From positions 124,001 to 188,000 of the forward strand of contig NHZP01000045.1 of NCBI GenBank assembly GCA_003313425.1: a DNA stretch of 64,000 nt, in the 5' to 3' direction. A program made the translations under genes and the position numbers. Below the pieces are notes generated by a model. That model ran no database searches. It worked only from the letters and a program-made list of their open reading frames with translations, and was not told the DNA's origin. This stretch comes from Pseudopyrenochaeta lycopersici (taxonomy: Eukaryota; Ascomycota; Dothideomycetes; Pleosporales; Pseudopyrenochaetaceae). How positions within the stretch are numbered: the first letter of the stretch is position 1; each line of letters opens with the position of its first letter. This document shows positions 37,706-48,287 of this stretch, in pieces.

Positions 37706-38800
37706 ATGGCTGTCTGCGAAACCTCCATGATGTTTCTCGAACCGTGGCCGGCTAACAAAGAAAACCCATACTACCGCACCACACCGGATGAGGGATTCTC
37801 GGTAAAGAACTTCGAATGGCTATCCTACGATGTCAAGATTACGGACGCCCGGCCAAGCATGGAGAAGTACAACCTGGACGATCACGGGTTTGCCTTTCGC
37901 AAAGACGAAGCTGGCATCACACCGGAGACGATGCAGGCCTTTGTGGACAACGACGATGAGAGAGTGCAGAAGCACTACTACCCTCACGTGGAGCGGCTGA
38001 TCAAGGAGATTACTGGTGCTCCGGAGGTCATTGTTTTCAATCATACAGTGAGGAGAAGGGATCCTTCTTTGGGCTTGTTTGCGGGGTCCAAGGGCCGACA
38101 GCAGCCTGCCAGTACTGTTCGTCGCATTCCTCAGCTTTGAATGTTATGAAGATAAATAAACACTAACTTATATGCCGTTTACATTAGGTGCATTGTGATC
38201 AGTAAGTGCAAGCTTCAGCAGGATATCCGCAAAGAAGTCGCTAAAAGAATGCTGCAGGAGCCCCGAGGGAGCTATCCGACGTCTAAAGCAGTATCTAGGT
38301 GACCGAGCCGACGAGCAACTCAAAAAGCGCTGCCAAATTGTCAAGTAAGCAATCCTCCCCCAAGGAAATGGGAGTCCATGGCAAATGAATATTTACAATC
38401 CGAAAGCGTGTGGCGCCCAATCAATGGCCCTGTCAAAGACTGGCCGCTTGCGGTCATGGACGGCAGCTCGGTAGAACCAAGCGACGTGCGCCCTACAGAT
38501 CTCTGGAAGAACCAGTTTGAGCCGCTGGGACAGACAACCAATATCTGCTTTGCCGACTGTCAGCGCTGGTATTATCTGCGTGAACATCAAGTCGACGAGG
38601 TGACGTTCATTAAAATTTTTGACAATGATAAAGATGCCCCCGCTAAAAGTACGTCTCCCCCCTCTTCTGGTGAACTTGAAGCTGTCTGTGAATACTTATA
38701 TCGGACAGTGTGCCCCCACGGCGCATTTGCTGACCCATCGACGCCCAAGGATGCGCCTCTAAGGGAGAGTGTCGAAGTGAGGTGCTTAGTTCTGTATTGA
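37706..38800 (+). CDS. CmcJ/AsaB-family non-haem iron oxygenase
   Basis: Hydroxylase/desaturase of the CmcJ-NvfI group, annotated variously as 7-alpha-cephem methoxylase-like or GA4-desaturase-like. Exon 1 contains the family's N-terminal His-Thr-Val-Arg-Arg-Arg block (about 38038). The next exons give ValHisCysAspGlnSer (38188 on; HxD iron pair), then CysGlnIleValAsn-Val-Trp-Arg-Pro (splice 38345-38406), and a last exon CysProHisGlyAlaPhe with the likely third iron ligand, ending GluSerValGluValArgCysLeuValLeuTyr. Introns are about 38118-38187, 38202-38257, 38345-38406 and 38651-38709. This enzyme is not part of the core gliotoxin or sirodesmin set but has a regulon site 153 bp upstream. Likely role: a hydroxylation, desaturation or ring-forming step on the product (inference). 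Confidence 0.82.
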
Positions 38801-39274
38801 GGACTCAGTTTCGACGCGTGGACTAGGGAAATGATGGCTAGAACATGGAAGGCATGGTTACATTATGGCGCAAATGACTGCTACTCGTACAAAAGCGCAG
38901 TTTAATTGATGCTCTCTGCTCACATTCTTTCTAATCTGTGACAAACAAACGGAAGTGATCTCTGATATCTATCTCAGTGGATTTGTAACGAAGCATTGCC
39001 TTCAATCTAATGAGTGTGGTACTATCAATGCAAGGTTTTAAATGGTTTCTTGAAGATCTTCATGCGCCTCCGTATTTTCTATTCAGACAAATGGTCAAGC
39101 CTATCTCACTCGGAGAGGCGTCAAGCAAACAGCGGGTTCTAAATGTGACAGAAATCTTGGTTTCTGGCTAACCCGTACTCTTGCTGCTGTAGAAGCCTCA
39201 CAAACGCCGGAAATCATCATAAATCATGTTCATACAGTAGGAAAAAAGAAAATGAAGGAAGAACGGCAGACGGT
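38801..39274. other. Intergenic between convergent genes
   Basis: No feature is seen. A short minus frame at 39198-39395 overlaps the NRPS end and is a shadow. Confidence 0.5.
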
Positions 39275-42200
39275 TCATGCACATTCTAAAGCAAGCTGCT
39301 TCCTGAGCTCGGTATATGACAAAGGTTCCCCAAGCAATTTCAAGGTCTTGATCAGTAGGTTTGCGATTGTCTTCACTGCAGAAGTCGGATAGCATTGCTG
39401 ATCGTGCTCAATGCGTAGCATCAAGCGGTCCTGCGATACAACGGTAAATTCAAACATGAGCTTGAATTTGGATCCCTCAGCCCAGAGCATGACAGGGTCA
39501 AGGCCGGGAAGTGCTTTCGCCTTCTTGAAGAGGTTGTCGTGGAAAGTGACCATGATGTCGAAAAGAGGATGGTTCGGATAGTCGACAACGACGCCCAAGT
39601 GCTGCAAGAGCTGATTCCATGGTACCAAGTGGGTTAGAGACTGCTTGCTAGACGCCTGCACCAGCCGAACAAAGTCAGCAGCGGTATTGAGGGACGCCTT
39701 GGTGCTGCTGATGCGGATCGGCAGAGGCTCCAGGAAAAGGCCAACGGCCTCTAGTGCTTCTGGTGAGTTCCGATTGAGGTGCGGTCCGCCTAGGATAATG
39801 TCGATCTGGTCACGGTCGACCTGCATGGTCAAGGCCACGGCCGCCAGCGCGAATTGATGCAGTGTGATCCTCTGCGTTGCAACAGCATTCAGCATGGCAT
39901 GAAACGTCTCGAGCGGGACTTCCGTGAGCATCGAAGACCCGCGGTAGCTCAAGCGGTCAGGGACGACTTCGAAGACCGTCTCCGGACCTGGCGCCTTCTC
40001 CAGGTTCTCGGTCCAAAAGTCAAAATGGCAGGGCGCGGGCAGGTTGCCGGAGAAGACGGCATCTGTGTACTTTTTGTTTACTGCTGGTAAGTCTTGCCCG
40101 CTGTAGAGCGCGGTAACCTCCCCAGTTAGCAGGTCGAAGGTAGTCAGGTCACAGATGATGTGGCTAATGACGACTACAAGAGTGTCTCTAGACATGAGGA
40201 TGCGGATGGGATGGTTCTTGGCCAGATTGAACGGCCGGTTGGCTTCCTTCCAGATGTCCAGCCCGCTCATCCTCTGGACCTGGGGTGGGCACTCGGCATA
40301 CACGCGGCGGACGCCAATACGACGGCTCTTGATGTATCGCGACCGAAGAATAGGGTGTCGAGCAAGTACTTTATTCCATGCACATGCAAGCCTTGTGCGG
40401 TCAACACACAAGCTGTTGATATGGGCGGCAAAGCAGACATTAAAGGCAGACGAGCCCTCGTCGAGCTGGTACTTATCCCACCACTCCATTTCGATTGGAG
40501 ACAGCGCGTACTCGTCGGTGTTGATGGCGTGCTTGATTATGTACTCAGGCAGAGCGTTGGTGTCTTGTAGCATGCGGTCGATGGCCTCGGCCATGGCATG
40601 CAATGTGCTCGATTCGACGATCAGCTTGAAGGGAAATCGACGGCCGAAATCCTGGCTGAGCTTCGTGAGAAGGTGCAGCTCCAACACGGAGTGGCCTCCC
40701 AAGTCGATAAAGGCCGAGTCACGGTCAATGGCCGAGAGATCGTCTAAGCCCAGGATAGCAGCCCATACGGCCGCCAGTTTCCGCTCTGTAAGGGTGAGTG
40801 GTGCTCTGGCAAGCACATTCTGCTGGGGAGAGGTGGCAGTTGCGTTTTCAACTGCCCTGTAATCCAGTTTGCCCGCAGCTGTCATTGGCATCTGGTCCAC
40901 GGCAATTATATGCTTGGGCAGGGCGTGGAGAGGCAGCACGTTGCGAACCTTGGCCGCATACTCCGCTGTGTCTATTGACCCAGGCGTAACCATGGCCACG
41001 AGATGGTCATCTTTGCGAGCCAGAGCTACTGCTGTTACTTTTGGACCGGCCTTCAGCATGCGAATTTCAAGATCGTTCAGATCCAGTCGGAAGCCCCGCA
41101 GTTTGATCTGGCGATCCTCCCGGCCGAGACAGACAAGCTCTCCCGTGGCTGCATCCCAGTAGCCCCGGTCTCCAGTGCGATACATCATCTCTCTAAACTC
41201 GGGGCAGATGGAATCTGGCAGGAAGCGCTCGGCTGTTTGCTGGGGTAGGTTAATGTAGCCACGGGCAATTTGAACGCCTGCTAGACAGATCTCGCCGACG
41301 ACGCCAGGAGGAACAAGCGAGAGATTTCTATTCAGGATATAGATGCGAGTAGACGGATTGGGTCGGCCGATCGTGACCGGATGACTAGGAAGGAGCTGTT
41401 TGATAGTGGCGCCTCCCGTGCCTTCGGTAGGGCCGTACATGTTGTAGAGTGTCTTCTTGGAACCCCACCGGTTGTTGACCTCTTGTGTAACGGGCTCACC
41501 AACCAGATATACCTGGATAAATTCATTAGCTGTCTCTCTCTGCTTGAGCCGGGGATGATTAAGTAGTTAGCCGGCTTACTGTCTTTAGTTTGGGGAAATG
41601 GTTTGGCTCTAAAACTTTTGCCGCGGATGGGGTGAGAATGGTGGTGTCGGCCTCTGCAACGTGGGCGAACGGATCGGCAGAGCGTGCGAGCACAAGAGTG
41701 GCCCCGTATGTCAGGGCAGAGAAGATTTCGTGAATACTCCCGTCAAAAGCGACAGACATTGTCTGCGCAACTCGCCAGCCAGGCTGGGACATCAGACGAA
41801 CCTCGTGGTTCCTCTGAAAGGCGACAAGGCCGGCGTGAGTGCATATCACACCCTTGGGCTTCCCAGTCGAACCAGACGTAAAGCAGACGTAGGCACTGGC
41901 TTGTGGGTTGACGGCCCATTGCCGCGAGGGCAAGGTGTTTTCACTAAGATCGACTCTTTCAAGGATATCCTGGACGGCCAGAAACGTGTCACACGGCGTC
42001 GGCATGAAGCTCCTGTCGGTCCCGGCGCAGCCCAAGAAGGCTTTTGCTTGGGCCGACTCGTAGTTGATATCTCGAATGGCCTGTGGCAATGCCGGATCGA
42101 CGGGGCAATAAATTGCTCCAGCTTTGAGGATGCCCCAGATGCCAATGATCCAGTTGATGCTCCTGTCCGCGTGGAGGAAGATGATGTCTCCCTGCCCTGT

Positions 42201-44078
42201 TATCCCTCGTAACGTGGAGGCAATTTTCCTGGCGGCGGCATCGAGTGCACTGTAGGTAATCTTCTCATCTCCCTTCTCCACCGCGATGGCCTCCGGATTG
42301 GCAGCGACGGTACGGTCAAAGAGAGTGACTAGGTCGTCCTGCACCGAGGAAAAGGAAGTCTGGGACGAATGGCAGTTGCCCATGATATGAAGCAGCGGAC
42401 GGGCTTTGAGGTCGAGAATTCGATCCAAGCATTCGCCGACCATGGCGTCTGGCCATAGCATGGTAGAGAAGGCGGCCTCGTAGTGCTGGCACAGAACTTC
42501 CATGTCATGCTTGTTGAACAGGGCAGCATCGTATTGCAGCCGAATTACCCCGTCGGGATCGATAAATATGCTGATTGGGATGTCCGTCCTTGTCTCTGAG
42601 TGTGGCTTTTCCAGCGGAGCCACAATCTCTGAGTCTGATATGGAGTTGGTGCTGGCATCGACTTGGAGGTCGAACTGCATACCTATAGCCGAGGAGAACT
42701 GTCTGCTGTAGCCATGTCTTGGTAGCGTCCACTGGAAAGATGTCAAAGCCATCAAGTTGTCGAAAACTGATCGAACAAAGTCAGGAACTGACAGTGAACG
42801 GTCCACAGCGACGTGCATGGGCAGCGTGTTCATCAGCGGCCCAACCACCGACTCGACGTCCGGCAGGGGCAAGTTGCGTCCGCTCAAGACTGCTCCAAAC
42901 ACGACTGTGTCTGAGTCCGTGTATAGTGTCATAGTAAGAGCCCAGGCTGCATAGCAGAGCGTAGCGAGCGTCACCCCAGACGATCGCGCGAGAAGGTTGA
43001 GCTCTGGGACTGGAACCTGGAAGGAGACTGCATCCAGGTCGTCCTTTCCGCCGGCCGATGGTGGAGTAAGCTTGAGCTCCCCGGCTGCAGAAGGGTAGTT
43101 GGCGTACTGGCGCCGCCAAAATGCTTCTCCTTCGACCGCAGACTCCTCCTGCAGCCGAAGCAGGTTCTGGGCCAAAGTCGCGAAAGACGGGCTAGGCTCG
43201 ACCGGTAGGCCAGCTATGGCACACCGAACCTTCTGAAGGACAAGCATGGCTGAATAACCATCTATGAGAGCGTGTTGAATGCGCCAGATGATGGTGCTAA
43301 CAGCCGACCCAGACTCGCTGTCGTGGAAGGTGATGACATCGAAACAGTGGCCGACCATCAGCTCACAACTTGTGCCATCACCTGGCTGAAAGAAAGAGGC
43401 ACTCGAGTGGAGGGCTGTCTCATACGCTTCTCTGCTGAAGACATCCATTTCGTTCCAAATGAAGGTCGCCCCTGCCTGTTCAATCAATCGACCCTTGTTC
43501 CGCAGGTCGAACTTTGTGCGGAAGATGGGTTCGGTCTGAACTACTGTTTGCCATGCTTCGCGCATCAATGACAGCGCGGTCCAGGGGTAAGTTTCAAAGT
43601 AACTGATGATGTTCCGTGATGGGTCTTTTTGACTGCCATGTATGAGAGCCAGCTGAATCTCGGTCATCGCGCTCCCTTCTCCGAGTTCAGTACTGCTGGG
43701 CAGCTCAATACTGCTGTCGGAAGATTGGAAACTGTTTGAACCCGCAGCACTGACTATGCTGCTGGAACTCGAAGTATCGTCTATGAGTTCCGGTGCCGGT
43801 TTTGATGTGGCCGTCTCTAAAGCGTGCAAGTCCAGCAGGATCGAGGCAATGCTCGGACTGCCCAAGATGGAAACCACAGGAAGTAAAACATTGTGGGCTC
43901 TGCATGCTTGCGTCAATCGTACTGCCGAGAGAGAATCTCCGCCGAGCTCTGTGAATTTCCCGTTCAGAGGGATATTTTCGGGACTCGTCCCTAGAACAGA
44001 CGCGATTTGCTCCAACACCCAAGCCTGCATTGCTTCTCCCATCTTATTTCCATCTGGAGATAAACTTTCAAACGACAT
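39275..44078 (-). CDS. ETP-type diketopiperazine NRPS, T-C-A-T-C
   Basis: Two exons (44078-41580 and 41512-39275, intron GTAAGC to CAG) give about 1578 residues. Domain order: a carrier (LeuGlyGlyAspSerLeu, Ser near residue 49), a condensation domain (GlnHisAlaLeuIleAspGly active site, His retained), and an adenylation domain (ThrSerGlySerThrGlyLysProLysGly, TyrArgThrGlyAspArg, Gly-Arg-Glu-Asp-Arg-Gln-Ile-Lys, Lys of A10). Then come a second carrier (LeuGlyGlyHisSerVal, Ser near 1105) and a terminal condensation-like domain with SerHis-x3-Asp-x14-Tyr, the motif reported for fungal diketopiperazine-cyclising C domains. My by-eye specificity residues are D-G-H-T-Y-V-M-G-G, which I cannot assign to an amino acid. 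The first adenylation domain found in GliP and SirP is absent and no sequence upstream of the start encodes one. No terminal third carrier is seen. Confidence 0.92.
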
Positions 44079-44187
44079 AATTATTGGCGATGGCGTGATG
44101 AAAGAGCGTGAAGTTAGAGTAAATACCTATTGGTGATCCCTTCTTGCGGACAGGCCGCCCTCTGTCTGCACACTTTTCCTCGACCTG

Positions 44188-44198
44188 TCGGCTTCCGA
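44188..44198. promoter_or_regulatory. TCGGN3CCGA palindrome (TCGGCTTCCGA)
   Basis: Exact match, 110 bp upstream of the NRPS start at 44078. Confidence 0.75.
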
Positions 44199-45007
44199 TG
44201 AGTGCATGGCGTACTCCGGGCCTCCGGATTAAGTGTCTGAGATGACTGTGGGTAGCTGGTCCGGTCTTTGCTCGTTCAGTCTCCAGATCGACGATTCTGA
44301 GCTGGATCGTCCTCTCAAACAGGGCCGAAACCAGTGCCAGGCATTCTAATAGGGTTATATTTTAGTTCAAGTGCGCGGTCGTAATTGAAATTTAAAAATG
44401 CGCTAAAACGTGAGTAATACCCCCGTTGCAAAATCGCTCGCGGTAGAACAAAGTATTGAAAAAAAAAAATTTGTAGAAGATCTCAACGGTAATTAATATT
44501 CACTGCGTCTTCAATCTGTTCCTACTATTTTCTTTCCAATCTCTCACTAACCCATGACTATTGTTTGCCAAATTTCTCGCTGACTGTATAATTATGTACA
44601 GAAGGGCAAATAATAATGCGAGTAAAAAACAAAAAGAGAAAAAGTGAGAGCATATCGCGTTAAGAGGAATGACATAAGGGTCGCATTGATAAACTCTTTC
44701 TTTGCACAAATAGGTTGACTTTGTTCTAATAATTATAATATATAGGATGGTATGTTTGCTATGAGGTAAGTTTGTGCAGTGGATACGTCTTGGTTAGCCA
44801 CTGAATGGCCCGAAAAAGTAGACTTCAGCATTGCTACGCCATAGGTAAACCACAACTTCGCTCAGACGTGTATTTCAAGAGAGCCTCCCATACCTCAGAT
44901 CCGGATTACCCTATTCAAGAAGGGAGATGGACTTGGAATTGCAAGGTACGTAGAATCCAGCTATTTGGATACGCGAATACATTGCACTAGGAACATGTGA
45001 AGCATTG
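44199..45007. other. Intergenic, no gene supported
   Basis: AT-rich promoter-side sequence with an A-tract at 44459-44469. Small frames at 44500-44709 minus and 44805-44990 plus show no features. Confidence 0.5.
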
Positions 45008-45554
45008 TTATACGACCAGCTTGCCTTCTTTCTTCAACTCTTGCATCTTTGCCACGCCATCTACTAGATTCTGCTTTGCTCGGGACGTATATGACGCCCG
45101 GAAAGCCTCACCCTCTGGTCCCTCGCTTGAAACTTCACCATAAGGGATACTATACTCAATGGACAGGTATAGGTCGTATGGATCGTCTGTGACCCCGTGA
45201 AATATGGTGGTTGTGACCTTGTTGCCCGGGCCCAAAGTGGTGCTTTCGAACTACACAAGCTATTTGTCGCTGTTCAATGGAAGCATACGCTTTTCTAATC
45301 TGACATACCTTGTGGCCTTTTATCAGTGTGATATCTTGGTCCATCTCAATCACAGGACCGGCCTCGAAGCGCAATGTCCGAGCAATCCGAGCCCCTGAGT
45401 CCGACTTGATGGTGCAGGACGATATTGCGTCAGTGAAGACCTGAGGCTTCCTAGCCAGTAGATCGCAGCCTTTCCAGAGCTCCTCTAGAGAGAGTCTTGT
45501 GGAGGCGTCAGCCGTATTTACCGGCATGGCGAAGGCGATATGGAAACAGGCCAT
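45008..45554 (-). CDS. DUF1857 family protein (SRPBCC-like)
   Basis: Two exons separated by an intron at about 45250-45308 (GTATGT). The start at 45554 is chosen because family members begin directly with a Met-x3-His-Ile-Ala segment; an upstream in-frame ATG at 45605 would add 17 atypical residues. The protein is about 160 residues with the Leu-Glu-Glu-Leu-Trp-Lys-Gly-Cys segment and a C-terminal amphipathic helix (AlaLysMetGlnGluLeuLysLysGluGlyLys) typical of the family. DUF1857 proteins are predicted Bet v1-like ligand-binding folds; the reaction, if any, is unknown. It shares a promoter with the P450 at 45883, so a role in handling an intermediate is plausible. Confidence 0.72.
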
Positions 45555-45718
45555 GTTCAAGACGGTATCGAAGGCGCTGATCAAGGCAGTAGACAATGAA
45601 TCCAATGTTTCAAAAGAGGATAGGGACTGTAGCTGACTGCCTTAATAGCAAGCACTGTAATCACATAAAAGAGTGATTCAAAAATCTGTAAGGTCCGTCC
45701 AAGTGCGACTCTTGATCG

Positions 45719-45741
45719 TCGGACCGACTAGCGGTGACCGA
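45719..45741. promoter_or_regulatory. Variant regulon sites between divergent genes
   Basis: TCGGACCGA (45719-45727, one-base spacer) is followed by GCGGTGACCGA (45731-45741, one mismatch to TCGGN3CCGA). They lie 177 bp from the DUF1857 start and 142 bp from the P450 start. Confidence 0.5.
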
Positions 45742-45882
45742 GATGATCGATGTCTGAGCAATGGCACAGGATAAGGGCAGTCGAGGCGATCGGCCCAGTA
45801 CAAATGTTTGGGGCAGGCACAGTCTATTGTAATCTCATTTTCTTTTAAATCACCCTCCAGGGCTTCGTGGCCAGCGTTCCTC

Positions 45883-47544
45883 ATGGAGTCCTTCTACGGC
45901 CTCCGCATCTTCCACCCCTCAGCCTTTCGTGCCGGCGATGGGAGTTACAAGCTAGACACCAAAACCATATTCGCCGGTGTTCTTGTACCATTGCTTGTTA
46001 TCTGGTGCTTGCGATGGCTGCTCAAGCCCTCGCACAAGCTTGACTTTCCTGTAGTCGGAGACCCCAAAGCATCAGATTTCAGATCGGCACTGGAGGAGGG
46101 GGAGAAAAAAGTAGAGTACCTACCTAGCAGTCGTGACATGCTAGAAAACATTTAGTGACAGAATTATTTACTACAGTATCCGAACAGCCCATTCATCTTG
46201 CCCACACCAATGCACCCCACTGTCATTTTGCCACGCTCGTGTATCAACGAACTGAAGAACATGCCTGAAGATATCGTTTCACTAAGGTAAGCCCCTCAGC
46301 TTGGTTTCTTTAGTCCAAGCTTTTTGTGTTAACTGGATCATGGCAGGCAGCATCACTACACCATCTTTGTGGGACGGTACACACATTTCGGAGAAAATGC
46401 CGACGAGTTGGACGCAGCCATTCGTATCGACCTGACGCGCAACGTCGAAAAGATTCTCTCGACCTTCCAGGATGAGGTCGGTTTTGCGTTTGAGCAGAAC
46501 ATTGGAGAATGCCAGAACTGGACTGCGATACTCGGCTACGCCAAGATGCTCCGAATGATCTCGCTGCTCAGCTCACGAGTCTTTGTTGGCCTGCCGCTTA
46601 ACCGCAATGAGGAATGGATTAACACAACGTGCAGCTATGCGCTTGACGGAGCAGCGGGTGCCCACGCCCTGACGCCATACCCGCCCGCGTTGCGACGACT
46701 TGTGGCGCCCTTTTTGCTCCGCTCTCTAATGAAGCATCGTGCCCTGGCCCGCGAGATGATGCAGCCCCTGGCCGACAAGTTTGCAACGGCAAAGTCCACT
46801 GCTAGCGCTGAGGCCCAGTCAGCCAGCGGCGGCGAGCTGATTCAATACATCCTTTCTCACTACAACCATCCTGTGACAGCCGACCGCCTGGGACGAGACC
46901 AGCTCATTGCCACGTTTGTAGCCATCCATACAACTACAATATGCCTTACACAGGTCCTCTTCGACCTGGCAGTCCGGCCAGAGTACATGCAGCCGCTGCG
47001 AGACGAGCTAGAGCAAGCTCTCCGGACGGACGAGCACAAGGACGGCCGGCTGCATAATACGACCATGATAAAACTACGCAAGATGGACAGTTTCATTCGC
47101 GAGAGCCAGAGAGTCAACCCTCCAGGTCTGGTCACAATGCTCCGCCGCGTCACTTCGACAAACGGCCTCCATCTGGCGTCTGGCCACGTCGTCCCGCCAG
47201 GCACCACGGTGGGCATCTCGAACTACATGGTAACCCGATCACACCCGAACCCAGATGTTTTTGACGGGTTCCGCTTCTCCAAGCTGCGCGAGGAGCCAGG
47301 CCACTCCAGCCGGCATCAGCTTGTCAGTACTGGGCCGGACGGGCTGAGCTTCGGGCACGGCACACACGCCTGCCCCGGACGCTTCTTCGCGGCAAATGAG
47401 ATTAAGGTCGTGCTGGCGTACTTGATTCAGCACTACGATATTAAATTGAAGGATGGTGAGTCGAGGCCGGAGAACATGCACCGTGGCGCGATTGTTTCAC
47501 CTTCGCCCACGGGAGAGGTCATGCTGAAGAAGAGGGAGTCGTAG
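45883..47544 (+). CDS. Cytochrome P450 (ETP-cluster type)
   Basis: Three exons: 45883 to about 46109 with a membrane helix (IlePheAlaGlyValLeuValProLeuLeuValIle); a short exon about 46177-46287 (TyrProAsnSerProPheIleLeuPro); and the main exon from about 46348 to the stop at 47544. The K-helix is GluSerGlnArg (about 47101) and the haem loop PheGlyHisGlyThrHisAlaCysProGly (about 47349). The I-helix (PheValAlaIleHisThrThrThrIle) lacks the classic Ala-Gly-x-Asp-Thr. It is paralogous to the P450 at 56068-57670: shared GlyLeuProLeu-x-Arg/Asn segment, similar AspLeuThrArg block and similar C-terminus. Substrate unknown. Confidence 0.9.
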
Positions 47545-48134
47545 CTCGAGAAATCGGAACACCTCTTTTGGTTCTTACCATTGTTTGCTATTCAGGCCTG
47601 ACAAACGGGTTTATGTGTCATTTGTCGCCAAAGAAACAGCCAGTCAGTTACTGCCTCTGTGAGCAAAATCGAAACAAATTGTGCAATCTCGCTCATCTAA
47701 TAATAGTTCAGACTCTCGTCCATGTCAAGTATGAACAAATGCAAATGCAACAGGCACGTTTTGTTCGGAAGCTGTGTCGCTGGATTATCTGGGTATATTA
47801 TGGGACTGTAAAACTAGGCAAATCATTCACAAAAAAGTCGTGTCTCAATCCTTCACCTGACAACGTTCTCATATCTTATCCCCATGCAGAGTCGATTTAA
47901 ATGAACTTTTCCGTTACTATTCCATATTATCACATGCACACTTGACCAGAACGGCACCGTCGCCAAGGGATGATTACATGCCGGATGCCGACCTAACGAT
48001 CAAATTGTATTAAACTCCTCTGGGTAGGACAAAGAAGGAAAACATAAGACCACAGCTGCTCCCTGGAGATGCATTGGAGAATCCCCTTCCAACGAGGCGA
48101 TGTAATCTCAGTCGCTGGGAGCACGACTCTCTGA
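47545..48134. other. Intergenic, no gene supported
   Basis: A 110-codon plus frame (47568-47900) follows the P450 stop but has no feature. A near-exact regulon site CCGGATGCCGA occurs at 47981-47991, about 300 bp upstream of the permease. Confidence 0.5.
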
Positions 48135-48145
48135 TCGGCTACCGA
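48135..48145. promoter_or_regulatory. TCGGN3CCGA palindrome (TCGGCTACCGA)
   Basis: Exact match, 143 bp upstream of the permease start at 48288. Confidence 0.75.
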
Positions 48146-48287
48146 GAATGCAATGTCGGCCAGCTCAGAAGGAGTGCTCCGGGAGCCGACGGCAAAATAG
48201 TTTCAGTGTACGTAGTTAAGTAGTTGCTTGCGGTCATTTGTCTTGTTATTGCCTGTCGACCCTAATTATCTCCAACGGACGCGAAGG

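Noticed and set aside
38188..38260. Apparent 20-nt micro-intron or frameshift in the oxygenase gene
   Set aside because: A GTAAGT to CAG gap of 20 nt keeps the frame, but a normal 56-nt intron (38202-38257) from the same donor to the next CAG also restores the frame and gives a much better family match (ValHisCysAspGlnSerProGlu), so nothing unusual is needed.
40155..40862. 235-codon plus-strand frame inside the NRPS
   Set aside because: Antisense shadow of the carrier and condensation domains; no features of its own.
41364..41372. TCGGCCGA inside the NRPS coding region as a regulator site
   Set aside because: The half-sites abut with no spacer and the position is intragenic, unlike the N3 promoter sites.
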